Assembly: GCA_964019335.1 (NCBI GenBank)
Contig: OZ025762.1
Span: 62,001-126,000, forward strand
DNA length: 64,000 bases
Direction of reading: 5' to 3'
Source of the DNA: Diplonema japonicum
Taxonomy: Eukaryota > Euglenozoa > Diplonemea > Diplonemida > Diplonemidae
In this document: positions 37,199 through 47,555 of the stretch, piece by piece
How the letters are laid out: each line of letters opens with the position of its first letter
Numbering within the stretch: the stretch's first letter is position 1
Translations under genes and position numbers: made by a program
Notes under the pieces: generated by a model
Seen by the model: the letters and a program-made list of their open reading frames with translations, nothing else
What the model was told of the DNA's origin: nothing
Databases searched by the model: none

Positions 37199-37219
37199 GC
37201 TGGTGAAATGTTACCTGTG
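37199..37219 (-). promoter_or_regulatory. Candidate splice/trans-splice acceptor, gene B
   Basis: The leader after CACAG is 16 nt and identical to that of gene C; sequence upstream of the CACAG is unrelated between B and C. Confidence 0.4.
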
Positions 37220-38277
37220 TTGAGAATTAGAGATATTGCGCGTGGAACTGAGTAAATACTAGATAGACATGAACCAGTTTACTGTATAACAAAGGAGGAC
37301 GAGAAGCTAGATGAGAGGGGTTCTTAAACCCGTTTGAGGGAAGAATTAATGAAAAACAAGCTCGGTCTATTTTTGTGCGCCGGTTGTTTGTGCCCACCGG
37401 TGAAAAAAAGAGAAAAAAAGAAATTCCGTGGCATAACCACAAACTTCTTTTCTGCATCATTCGTTTCTGCACATCGGCACGACAGACCACCTGACTACGG
37501 GGAAGGACAGGGGAGGGGTGGGATCACGCCGATTAATACCTTTATGAATAGCAACTGTTCGAAAAAGTAAGAAAGAACATGGGGGGTCTTTTCTTTCTTT
37601 CTTTCTTCATCAACCTTTAACATATTGTCAAAGGTCCACAAACAACGAAAAGAAGATAAAGGAGGCCCTCGTCGTAACCGGAACAAGGTCTTTCGCAATG
37701 TAGTCAAGCCATTACAAGTGGGTAAAAAAAAGAAATCACGAATGTCATCGGCCAACAGCAAAAAAGAAAATACCCAAAACTGAGGGTGGTTCAACAAGGG
37801 ACGCGTAGTGACCGCTGACCCTTGAAATTACACTACAGAAATAAGGGAAACTATATAAAAGTAATGCGTAGAAGATTCTGAGTGTTTTGACAGTGTTTTC
37901 TGTTCTTGTGAACAACAACCACGAAGTTGTGGTGTAATCAAAAAAGTCGAGTGCTGCTTGGTGAGTGGGGGGGGGGGGGAGACGAAAAATACCAAAGACA
38001 AAATATACCCAAGACAATCATTAAACATGAACGAAGGATGGACAGAGCGCGAAGCTCCAAGTGCCAGCCTGATACGCCGGCTGAAACAGGACATGGGGTC
38101 AGTGCTGTTTGCTGCCAACAACATTCAAGGGTAAAAAAAGATAGGGAGAAAAAATATATGAGTTAAAGGAAGTGGCCCCCTTGTTCTCAAAAAACAAATA
38201 TTCTTTAGCGTCATAGTCAGCGAGTCAGCTAAAACAGAAAGATTAATCTGCAGGAAAAGATATCGTCCTGTCCCGCC
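37220..38277. other. B-C spacer
   Basis: No gene. A LINE 3' terminus fragment lies near 38153-38200 (ATATATGAGTTAAAGGAAGT, then CCCCCTTGTTCTC). There is a G13 tract near 37968. Confidence 0.6.
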
Positions 38278-40197
38278 TCACAACGTTTGCATTGCAAGCT
38301 GTTCCTTCGGGGGTGGGTTGTAGACCAAATGCGCAGTTCTAGTTGATACCCCGTGGTTGATGCTAAGATGGTTCTTGGAATCTATTCCTTTCAGTTGCAC
38401 AGGGGTCAGACCTTGCGGAGGGTACTGGTAGCCTTGTGTGAAGGAGGGTATCCCGTGGTTGATGCTAAGATGGTTCTCGGAATTCAACTCATCCCGCTTT
38501 CCAGAGCTCTCTGGCATCGCCGTAAGCTCCACATCCCCACAAGTATCGTCAGGAAGGACAGCTTTGTATGACTGGTAGTTCGGGAAGAGGCACGCAAAGT
38601 GGGTGAGCTCCTCGAACACATGCTGCCGCGTCTCGCTTGCATCGTCGTAGACACCGATGTAGGTGCTGATGATGATGTGCAGAACCACATCCACGAACAC
38701 CACCTTCGACACAAACATCCCTGCCAGCGTCTTCATTATCAGCCTCGAAACAAACAGCGGGCTCATCATGTTCTTCACCACCGCCACCCCCTGTACCTTC
38801 AGAGCCACCAAATGGTCAGCTTTGTACACACCCAACAAAAAGAAGCCAAGGCCCAATATCTGCAGAACGATAGCTATGCGAGTGATCCGTGTCATCAGTG
38901 CCTGTGCCGTTTCACGTGTCACCGCCCGAAGAAGCTTGTCAGAGTACACCAAGAACAACCCCATGCTGGCGGTGATGAGGACAGCCGTTGCCATCACAGG
39001 AATCGTCCCCACCACCACAAGAAGAAGGGCCATGATGCACATCACAATGGGAAGTGCCGAGGCCTGCAAGATGATCAGCATCCACGAGGTCACACGAACA
39101 CCAGGGAACATCAGCTTCGACATCTTCAAACCGCCCTGAAGACCAAGCATCAAGCCCAGAACACCAGGGGCAAGTGACTTCAGTGCTTCCATGGCACCCA
39201 GAAGGAAAGGGAGGTAGATGACGTATCTCAGAAGGAGGCCTATGAACGTTAAAACAAGCTGAGATTCAGATTGAAGTCCAGTAGCACTAGAGACGAGCGA
39301 AAGTTCCGTTCTCACAATCTTTGCCATATCACCAGTCCGTTCACTGCACACGGAGTTGATATCTGCCAGCTTCCCGTTCAGTCGCAGCTCAGTTCCGAAA
39401 GTGGTGTAGGTTTCGTTGATGAGGTTGAGACTATATTTGCACAGTCCTCGGACGCTTTCCTTGGGGGAGACGATGTCCATCCAGGGGACGAAGAAGTAGA
39501 TGAAAGGGAGGAAGAAGACAAGGAACCAGCCAAAGGTGACGAGGCGGATACTCTGGTGGTAAGAGACCCACCTCCAGGCGGAGGCGGAGTAGAAGGCGAT
39601 GGCAACGATGGTCTGTGCAAGCGGGATGAACTGCAGCAACTGCTTCTTTGCCTTCTGCTTCATCAGGTAGCGGTCGGTGGAAAGCACATTCGTTTCCACA
39701 TCAACGTTGAAGGCGCTATCCTTGTGCAGGTACGCGAAGTTGAGGATGAGGACAATGATGTAGAGTAACACACTTATGTTAAGCTGCGACCGTCGCCAAG
39801 CAAGGTAGGCCTGCGAAACCTGAGGGGCTTTATCCCCCAAGAAGCCTGTGGCGGCGGCGCCCTCAGCTGGCTCCACTTCGACCAAGTTGAGGTCTGTCAT
39901 CATGAGCCTCCTGGGTCTGGGAACCTGCATCTTAAGGTTGTCAGCAAAGGGAACAGGGTAGGAGTAGCTGCTGAAGTAACACACATACAACAACAACCCA
40001 CCGGCCATGAGAAGGAAGATGGCCAAAAGGATGTACCCCAGGTACGAGAGTGCATTCCTACCGACGTAGTCCACTGGCTCGGGTGTACTAGGAGCATCAG
40101 TATCGGGAGCAGGGGTGTTGGGTGCCACTGTAGTCTGTGCCTGCAATACCACTGCGTGCATCAATAGGCACATTGCTGTGAACGTTGTCTTCGCCAT
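38278..40197 (-). CDS. Multi-pass membrane protein, family member C
   Basis: 639 aa with the same N-terminal ~140 residues as B. The loop after segment 2 (AYLHKDSAFNVDVETNVL) and after segment 4 (KLADINSVCSERTGDMAK) are distinct. Its tail is unique in having two copies of the C-terminal motif, ENHLSINHGIPSF and KNHLSINHGV, produced by a tail duplication visible at DNA level around 38340-38475. It uses the same 16-nt leader as B. Confidence 0.92.
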   Translation of the reverse strand: MAKTTFTAMCLLMHAVVLQAQTTVAPNTPAPDTDAPSTPEPVDYVGRNALSYLGYILLAIFLLMAGGLLLYVCYFSSYSYPVPFADNLKMQVPRPRRLMMTDLNLVEVEPAEGAAATGFLGDKAPQVSQAYLAWRRSQLNISVLLYIIVLILNFAYLHKDSAFNVDVETNVLSTDRYLMKQKAKKQLLQFIPLAQTIVAIAFYSASAWRWVSYHQSIRLVTFGWFLVFFLPFIYFFVPWMDIVSPKESVRGLCKYSLNLINETYTTFGTELRLNGKLADINSVCSERTGDMAKIVRTELSLVSSATGLQSESQLVLTFIGLLLRYVIYLPFLLGAMEALKSLAPGVLGLMLGLQGGLKMSKLMFPGVRVTSWMLIILQASALPIVMCIMALLLVVVGTIPVMATAVLITASMGLFLVYSDKLLRAVTRETAQALMTRITRIAIVLQILGLGFFLLGVYKADHLVALKVQGVAVVKNMMSPLFVSRLIMKTLAGMFVSKVVFVDVVLHIIISTYIGVYDDASETRQHVFEELTHFACLFPNYQSYKAVLPDDTCGDVELTAMPESSGKRDELNSENHLSINHGIPSFTQGYQYPPQGLTPVQLKGIDSKNHLSINHGVSTRTAHLVYNPPPKEQLAMQTL

Positions 40198-41254
40198 GCT
40201 GGTGAAATGTTACCTGTGATGTCAGCATCTAGCATCTGGAATCCAATGATGTAAGAACAAAATATTTATTTTTCAAAGAATGACAAGGGACAAAAGGGAC
40301 ACAAAATAAATCCAGATGAATTCTTTCTGTGTAACCACCTCTTATCCCGGGCACTCTCCTCCGTTGTATTTCTTCAAGCAGTCTCTGCAAGAAGGGGAAG
40401 GCACACAAGCTGTGGGGGCTAGTAAGTCTGTAAAAGGTTTGAGGGAATATTGAATCAAAAACGAAAACTTAGATTAATTTCAGGGTGCGGATAGTCCCTA
40501 CCGTTCATTTAGAAACTAATCGGTCACCGTTCTGCGGTCGCTGTCTGGTGCCTGTCGGAGAATCATATCTTGGTGTGTGTACCCTGGTCTTGTCGTGGAG
40601 GGGAAAGCACTCTTCCCACTCCTTTTCTGAATACGTCCGAAGGTGTATCGCATCCTTCTGCCTTTTCTGTGGACCAGTCCTGGTCGCTGAGTTGGGTGGT
40701 CAAAGCCTCGTTGTTCTCTTCCCTTAGAAAAAAAGAAAGAAAAAAAAGAAAGAAAACAAGAAAGAAAATGCAAAGTAGATAATTTATCAAACAGCACGTA
40801 CTGGCCGTAACGACCAGCTAGGTGTGATGAAATCACGACTGTTGGTGGGGAGTGCAATGGCTCGAGGCCAGTCAACATCTTGCATAATCTTGTCTCCGAT
40901 GTCACCATCTACCACCAACGTGAGGAAAGTAACTCGCTTGAGGGGAGGTGTCGTTACCCACCTTGGACTTGGGCCCACGGAGGCCCAATGTCTTGTTGCC
41001 CCTTATAGAAAAAATGAGAGAAAAACTAACCAAACAAAAAAAAAAGAAATCAGAAAGGTTTGTTCACTGCTTCATAAGCCGCCTGGCTTACGAGCAGAAT
41101 AGAAAAGGAAGGAAATCGAAGGGACTTATTTGTTTTATACATTACTTTTTTCTTTTCCTTTCCTTGTATCTTTGTGAATCAGACCAAATCATAATGCCTC
41201 AGCCAAGAGGGGGTGGTCAATACAGCAAGCAATCCAATAAAACAAGTCAATGCT
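40198..41254. other. C-D spacer with LINE fragment
   Basis: 40445-40735 is a minus-oriented LINE 3' fragment related to 1935-2305. 40787-40978 has a coding-like minus frame (LVVDGDIGDKIMQDVDWP) that may be more retroelement debris. The rest is AT-rich. Confidence 0.5.
40445..40735 (-). mobile_element. LINE 3' fragment
   Basis: Read on the minus strand it matches the end of the 1068-2305 remnant, including GRMRY..GRIQK-type coding, CCGCAGAACGGTGACCGATT and the GCACCCTGAAATT end, with deletions. Confidence 0.65.
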
Positions 41255-43066
41255 TTACAAACAAACTGCCTGGTCATGTAAGGCATCCTGCCCGTAGGCA
41301 TGATAGGGCACCCCGTGGTTGATACTCAAAAAGTGCTCTTCGTTATCACTGTTGATATCGATAGAGGTACTCGCATCACGGCTAGTAATCGTCAAAAGCT
41401 CAATATCAACAGCAGCAGGGGCAGGAATGACAGCCTTGTATGTCACATAATTCGGGAAGAGGTGCGCAAAGGAAGTAAGCTCCTTAAACACACCTTTACG
41501 CATTTCGCTTGGGTCATCATAGACACCGATGTAGGTACTCATCATGATGTGCAGCATTACATCAACAAATAGGACGCGTGAGACGAACATCCCTGCCAGC
41601 GTCTTCATAATCATTCTCGCAATGAACAGCGGGTCTAGCAAGCTTTTCACCGCCGCCACCCCCTGTTCCCTCAGCGCTGTCAGATGGTCAGCCATGTAGA
41701 TGCCTAAAATCAGAAGCCCAAGTCCCATAATCTGCAGAATGATTGCGATGCGGGTGAGCTTTGTTATCAACACCTGAGCTGCTGCGCGTGTAGAGGCTTT
41801 GAGAAGCTGGTCAGCGTACACCAAGAATAGAGCCATGCTGGCGGTGATGAGGACAGCCGTTGCCATCACAGGAACCGTCCCCACCACCACGAGAAGAAGG
41901 GCCATGATGCACATTATAACGGGCACAGCCGAGGCCTGCAGCACGATCAGCATCCACGAGATCATGCGGACACCAGGGAACATCAGCTTCGACATCTTCA
42001 AACCGCCCTGAAGACCAAGCATCAGGCCCAGAACGCCGGGGGCGAGCGTTTTCAGTGTTTGCAGTGCACCCACAAGGAACGGGAGGTAGATGATGTACCT
42101 CAACAATAGGCCCACGAAAACTAGCACAAGCTGTGCGTCAGATGAATTCTCCGAGGAGGGGTCGACAAGCTTCAGGCCGTGCTCGATTCTGTTTGCAATA
42201 TCGTTTATGTTGCCAGTGCACGCTGTGTCGACGGTGACAGGCAGCCCGTTCGAGAGCTGTAGCTGAGAAGCACCGTGCATTGAACTTACAAGGGTAAGGC
42301 AGTACTTGCACAGACCACGAACCCGTTCATTGGGGGAGACGATGTCCATCCAGGGAACGAAGAAGTAGACGAAGGGAAGAAAGAAGACAAGGAACCAGCC
42401 GAAGGCGACAAGACGCGTGCTACGTGAGTATGAGACCCATCTCCATGCAGCTACGGAGTAAAAGGCAGTGGCGATGGTGCACTGCGCGAGCGGGACGAAC
42501 TGCAGCAACTGTGTCTTCGCCCTGTTACGCATCACAAAGGAGGTGCTTATGGTGGGGTCCTTCTCAATGTTAACATTGAAGGCTTCTTCTTGGTGCAGAT
42601 GGGCCAATGTAAGGATGAAGCCGATCACGTAAAAAAGCATCCCGGTGTTGAGCTGCGACCGCCGCCACACAAGATAAGCCTGCGAGACACGAGGCACATC
42701 TTGACCGAACGCGTCAACAGCAGCCTCCTCTTCCTCATCCTCAACATCAATCTCACTTAGGTCCGATTCACAGAGCCTCCATGGCCTGGGTACCTGTAGC
42801 TTGAGGCTTTCAACAAAGGCCATGTTGACCTTGTCGTTGCACAAGTAGACCAGCAGACCTGTACCGCAGCACAGACAAAAGCCTAGCAAGATATAAGCCA
42901 GGTACGACATCGGCTGCTTGTCTATGTACTCTACTGATTCAGGAGTTTCGAGTGACGAAGCATCACCGGGGACCTCAACAATTTCTTGCGAGGCGTTCTG
43001 CATTAAAGCGTCAGCTGCCTGTAGCACTGCTGCATGCACGAGGACCACAAGCGCACCGCGGATCAT
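41255..43066 (-). CDS. Multi-pass membrane protein, family member D
   Basis: 603 aa. Signal peptide MIRGALVVLVHAAVLQAAD. The core is as in the other members but with more substitutions (VPVIMCIMALLL, ASMALFLVYADQ). The acidic stretch after LCESDLSEI (DVEDEEEEAAVD) is distinctive. The second loop keeps the Cys pattern (GLCKYC, TACTGN). The tail carries EEHFLSINHGVPY. A TACAG 16 nt before the ATG is a candidate acceptor. It is a more diverged paralogue than B, C and E. Confidence 0.9.
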   Translation of the reverse strand: MIRGALVVLVHAAVLQAADALMQNASQEIVEVPGDASSLETPESVEYIDKQPMSYLAYILLGFCLCCGTGLLVYLCNDKVNMAFVESLKLQVPRPWRLCESDLSEIDVEDEEEEAAVDAFGQDVPRVSQAYLVWRRSQLNTGMLFYVIGFILTLAHLHQEEAFNVNIEKDPTISTSFVMRNRAKTQLLQFVPLAQCTIATAFYSVAAWRWVSYSRSTRLVAFGWFLVFFLPFVYFFVPWMDIVSPNERVRGLCKYCLTLVSSMHGASQLQLSNGLPVTVDTACTGNINDIANRIEHGLKLVDPSSENSSDAQLVLVFVGLLLRYIIYLPFLVGALQTLKTLAPGVLGLMLGLQGGLKMSKLMFPGVRMISWMLIVLQASAVPVIMCIMALLLVVVGTVPVMATAVLITASMALFLVYADQLLKASTRAAAQVLITKLTRIAIILQIMGLGLLILGIYMADHLTALREQGVAAVKSLLDPLFIARMIMKTLAGMFVSRVLFVDVMLHIMMSTYIGVYDDPSEMRKGVFKELTSFAHLFPNYVTYKAVIPAPAAVDIELLTITSRDASTSIDINSDNEEHFLSINHGVPYHAYGQDALHDQAVCL

Positions 43067-43769
43067 TTTGCCCAGACAAGGCCTGTATGGATAATATTAT
43101 TAACTTCTATTTATCAAAAAACAACACACAAAAAAAGAGACAAAAAAAACAACAAAGAACTGCAAGCTGCATCAGAATATAGTAAGCCTCCTGCCATTTG
43201 CTTCGTTCGCTGGGTACCTCAGCGCAAGTGGTTGGCGGGGGGGAACCTTTCTTTTTTTTACCATGACTGAGCCCTTGCTTATATCAATATACTCTTTTTT
43301 CATTCTTTCCTCCTTTTTAAGTTCACGAAAGCCTTTCACGGAAACAGACAAAAGGAGAAAAAAAACACTGATAGAAGCGCGCTAAAATAGCGACCGAGCA
43401 TAGTACTCCATCGAGAAAAGTTAAAGTTTTATATTTGTTGAAGATGGATAGATGCGAACTGGTAGGAAAACGGGTGAATCAGCAAGCCCCCGATATTATA
43501 GCACCTAAGCGGGGTTATCAAGGCAGCAAAAAAGGAACGGTAGGATATCCTCACTCTTTCCTTGCTCTGCATGCGCTGTGGAAAATCGCAAACGGTTCAG
43601 CCCAATGACGTTTCGTTGAGTGAAGCGAAGCAAGTATTTGACCGCCATAGCCACCCACTGTGTACTAATCAAAGAAGATCACCTCAGGAAGAAAAAAAAA
43701 AACAATAAGAGCGTAAGAAATGGCACCGATGGGCAGTTTAACTGATAACACAGACGACCCGCCAGCCCT
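43067..43769. other. D-E spacer
   Basis: AT-rich, no gene. A GAGTGAAGCGAAGCAAG motif near 43618 recalls the foldback loops at 31.7 and 32.5 kb. Confidence 0.5.
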
Positions 43770-45518
43770 TCAACAGTGGTATATCTTCTGCGGGGGTTGG
43801 TACTGAAACGATGGTGTACCATGATTGATGCTGAGGTGATTTTCATCTCTAACATCTGCCGGAATTGCCGTAAGCTCCACATCCCCACAAGTATCGTCAG
43901 GAAGGACAGCTTTGTATGACTGGTAGTTCGGGAAGAGGCACGCAAAGTGGGTGAGCTCCTCGAACACATGCTGCCGCGTCTCGCTTGCATCGTCGTAGAC
44001 ACCGATGTAGGTGCTGATGATGATGTGCAGAACCACATCCACGAACACCACCTTCGACACAAACATCCCTGCCAGCGTCCCCACAATCAGCTTCGCAATG
44101 AACAGCGGGCTCATCATGTTCTTCACCGCCGCCACCCCCTCTGCCTTCAGAGCCACCAAATGGTCAGCCATGTACACACCCATAATAAGGAAGCCAAGGC
44201 CCACTATCTGCAGAACGATAGCTATGCGAGTGATCCGTGTCATCAGTGCCTGTGCCGTTTCACGTGTCACCGCCCGAAGAAGCTGTTCAGAGTACACTAA
44301 GAACAACCCCATGCTGGCGGTGATGAGGACAGCCGTTGCCATCACAGGAACCGTCCCCACCACCACAAGAAGAAGGGCCATGATGCACATCACAATGGGA
44401 AGTGCCGAGGCCTGCAAGATGATCAACATCCACGAGGTCACACGGACACCAGGGAACATCAGCTTCGACATCTTCAAACCGCCCTGAAGACCAAGCATCA
44501 GGCCCAGAACACCAGGGGCAAGTGACTTCAATGCTTGCACAGCACCCAGAAGGAAAGGGAGGTAGACGATGTACCTCAACAGGAGACCTATGAAGGTCAT
44601 CACAAGCTGAGATGCAGACTGTGCCCCGGTGGCAACCTCAATGAGCTGAATGTCCTCTGTCACAGTGTTCGCCATGTCGTCGATGCTCGAGCTGCACACA
44701 GCGCCTACATTTACAGCCTTCCCGTCCAGTCGCATCTCAGTTCCGATGGTGGTGTAGACATCGTTGATGAGGTTGAGGCAGAATTTGCACAGGCCCTGAA
44801 CCTCCTCCTTGGGGGAGACGATGTCCATCCAGGGGACGAAGAAGTAGATGAAAGGAAGGAAGAAGACAAGGAACCAGCCAAAGGTGACGAGACGGATGCT
44901 CTGGTGGTAAGAGACCCACCTCCAGGCGGAGGCGGAGTAGAAGGCGATGGCAATGATGGTCTGTGCAAGCGGGATGAACTGCAGCAACTGCTCCTTTGCC
45001 TTCTCCCTCGTCAGATAGGCGTTGTCAACTGTTTCGTCTTCCTCCACTCGAACGTCGAAGGCGTCCTCTTCGAACAGTATGGCAATGTTGAGGGCGAGAA
45101 CTACCACGTAGAACAGCACGCTAGTGCCTAGCTGCGACCGTCGCCAAGCAAGGTAGGCCTGCGAGACCTGAGGGGCTTTCTCTCCGAGAGCACCAGTGGC
45201 AGCAGTGCTTTCAGCGGGGCCCATTGTGACCTCATTGAGGTCTGTCTTCATGAGCCTACGTGGCGCAGGAACCTGCAGCTTTAAGTTCTCTGCCACAGGG
45301 ACCCTATAGACGTAGCCGCTGAAACGGCACAAATACACCAGCACCCCTGCAGCAAGGCACAGAAACACAACCAACATGATGTACCCAAGATATGACATCA
45401 CCTCAAGATCAACGTACGGAACAGGGGACGGCGTGTAGTCATCTACCGGTTCCTGTTGCGCCTGTAGAACAAGCGCATGGATGAGGACACAGAAAGCAGT
45501 ATTTGTTCTGCGTGCCAT
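43770..45518 (-). CDS. Multi-pass membrane protein, family member E
   Basis: 582 aa. Signal peptide MARRTNTAFCVLIHALVLQAQ with a short linker. The core and the second loop (AVNVGAVCSSSIDDMANTV, QLIEVATGAQSASQ) are close to B. The first loop (LFEEDAFDVRVEEDETV) is its own. It therefore shares loop 2 with B but not loop 1, which indicates mosaic exchange. The short tail ends after ENHLSINHGTPSF. Confidence 0.92.
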   Translation of the reverse strand: MARRTNTAFCVLIHALVLQAQQEPVDDYTPSPVPYVDLEVMSYLGYIMLVVFLCLAAGVLVYLCRFSGYVYRVPVAENLKLQVPAPRRLMKTDLNEVTMGPAESTAATGALGEKAPQVSQAYLAWRRSQLGTSVLFYVVVLALNIAILFEEDAFDVRVEEDETVDNAYLTREKAKEQLLQFIPLAQTIIAIAFYSASAWRWVSYHQSIRLVTFGWFLVFFLPFIYFFVPWMDIVSPKEEVQGLCKFCLNLINDVYTTIGTEMRLDGKAVNVGAVCSSSIDDMANTVTEDIQLIEVATGAQSASQLVMTFIGLLLRYIVYLPFLLGAVQALKSLAPGVLGLMLGLQGGLKMSKLMFPGVRVTSWMLIILQASALPIVMCIMALLLVVVGTVPVMATAVLITASMGLFLVYSEQLLRAVTRETAQALMTRITRIAIVLQIVGLGFLIMGVYMADHLVALKAEGVAAVKNMMSPLFIAKLIVGTLAGMFVSKVVFVDVVLHIIISTYIGVYDDASETRQHVFEELTHFACLFPNYQSYKAVLPDDTCGDVELTAIPADVRDENHLSINHGTPSFQYQPPQKIYHC

Positions 45519-46524
45519 TTTCTCCCTTTTTACCTTTTTTGTATTTTACCTTCGGAAAGGAACCTTTTAAAGAAAATAAAGAAGACAGCGTTCTTCCACC
45601 ATGGGTTGGCGGATGCATTGGTCCTGGATGCACCTCGTGGGAGTCGGCGGGCTTAAGAGCGGGTAGCTCCACTAGCATCACTACACTACGCAGCTTACCT
45701 ACTCTGTTTAAAAAACGTCGGGCGAAATACTGAATATTTTCCGTGTATCCGCTGTGCGGTCCAATGTGACACAGGGATGGTCTCCGTACCTTGCGATCGT
45801 TGTCCTTTGTATGAAGAGAGGGTGTGGAAGAAAGAAACAAAGAAGGGGGAGGGGGTAGAGGAAGGTTGGTTTCACCGCTGGTGTAAAAAAAAGAACAGTC
45901 GATGTCACAATGCAAAATATATCTACTGTGCTAGGGTAGTTCCCCATATCGGATATATCATACAGGCGCTCCTTCAGGTGCCGTCCTCTTCTGGCGAGAG
46001 GCACAGCAGCACCCTACACCCAGCAGCACCCTACTAGCACTGTACTGTTCCCGACCAAAGAAAAACGAAAAAGAACGAATGAGGGCTACTTAAAAAAGAA
46101 CTTTCAACGGTCCTCTGTGGCCCCCTTAGAGGCCCCCCCCCCCCCCCCCCCTTTCTTGACAGGTAACAGATGCAACGTAAACAAAAGTGAATACTGTAAA
46201 CCAAAAGGAATTCGACGACATTTCCTCAAAACCTGCGGGAATAAAAAAGCGTGAAAAAATAAAATAAAAAAAAAGAAGAGTGACCTTAGCTGCTTCATAA
46301 ACTGCCTGGCGTATGAGAAGCTTCATATCCGTTGTCTTCACTACAAGCTTTGCTGGATGCGAACTTCGGCCTTCCGGTATCGAAGAGCTTCGCGGAATGA
46401 GGCTGCTGCTGCCAGTATCCGTCCCAATCGGTACCCCCTTGGCGTCTTGTTGTCGATGATGGACTCCGCCTAGTTCGATTCTAGCTACTGACCCCTCCCC
46501 AGTAATGATGTGCTCGGTTAAAAA

Positions 46525-46741
46525 AAAATAACTCTTTATGACTATATGTCGTTTTGTTGTTCGCACGAGCAAAAAAGGTTTTTGGAGAAAGCTTTTTTTG
46601 TGCATATACTGTAAAACAAAATCGCCGGAAGATAAAATGTCCGGACCGCCGAAACATCCGGACATTTTATCTTCCGGTGATTTTTGTTTTACAGTAGTTA
46701 TAAAATCATTTTCTGAAAGATAAATATTTGAAACAAAAAAA
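46525..46741. repeat. Dispersed AT-rich repeat, copy 2 (interrupted)
   Basis: Matches 2326-2460 (inverse) and 57010-57130 (same orientation), but is interrupted by 88 bp at 46609-46696. Confidence 0.75.
46609..46694. mobile_element. 86-bp hairpin MITE with TA target duplication
   Basis: An almost perfect inverted repeat: arms begin CTGTAAAACAAAA and end TAAAATGTCCGGA, with an ~11-nt loop. It is flanked by TA on both sides (46607-46608 and 46695-46696). The two other copies of the host repeat have a single uninterrupted CATATAGTTAT at this point, so they are empty sites. TA duplication fits the Tc1/mariner superfamily. Confidence 0.85.
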
Positions 46742-46904
46742 TTTAAAAAAAAAAAGTAGAAGTTGACGTATAAAAATGGTTATGCAGTATGTGACACTGC
46801 GGTCACCCTTGTGAAAGCTTCGCCCCGAAGCCTCCCAAGCCGCCTGCGGTCCCGTAGAACGTAAAAGTGGAGAGGTAAAAAAAGCTTGAATTTGAAATAC
46901 AGAT

Positions 46905-47055
46905 GCAATTAAACACCAACTGGAGGCACAAGGCTACGAGAGGCTACTTAGCCAGACTTCCTTGTTCAATGTAATGGGATAAGGAACTCTTCGTTGAGGG
47001 CGATGCGTCGGGTGGGCTCCCCGTGTACGGACTTAAGAACGAGAGTTTCCCTTTC
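46905..47055. repeat. Dispersed repeat pair, copy 1
   Basis: Diverged match to 59873-60005: CAATTAAACACCAACTGGAG, CTTGTTC.ATGTAA, GGGTGGG.TC, then CGTGTACGG and AGAACGAGA. Nature unknown. Confidence 0.55.
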
Positions 47056-47555
47056 CCTTGTGTCTCCCTCCAAACCACAATTACCAGGAACCACAGGGAT
47101 GTTGGAACCCTAAAAAAGAAGAAAAATAAATAGAGTTAAGTTAAAGGAGGCTGGTATTGGCGGCGCCCTTAAAAAAAAGAAACTATTACGCGCAACGACC
47201 CACCACAGCCATCGCCAACGTGGCGAAAAATGGGATAAACTCGCACACTGGTGTGAGCTTCATGGGAGCTAACCGGGGGAGGGGGGGGGCATTTATCTTT
47301 CGCCCGTAAGCTGCATCCCCAGCTCGCTTTGGGAGGTGTCGCCAACACTTGGGTCGCTTCGCGGTCTGATCTGTTGCCCGATTCAAAGCGCGGTCACGTA
47401 GGGCCTGTTCTACATTTAGTATAGTCCCGCCACTGAAAGAAACAAGATAACAGGTGTTGCCCACACACCTCAGATGAAAGAGGCAGTTTGAGTGAAAGAT
47501 ATCGGAGAGAGTAGGAGCGAAGAAGATTTCTTCATCTCTTGAAAAACCAAATTTC

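Larger units (their letters stand above)
45519..47555. other. E-F spacer with several repeats
   Basis: It contains a diverged SINE-like copy (45985-46062), a C19 tract (near 46131-46151), a coding-like minus fragment (46300-46500), the AT-rich repeat (46525-46741) with a hairpin transposon inside it, a second dispersed repeat (46905-47055), and unclassified sequence to 47555. No intact gene. Confidence 0.55.
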
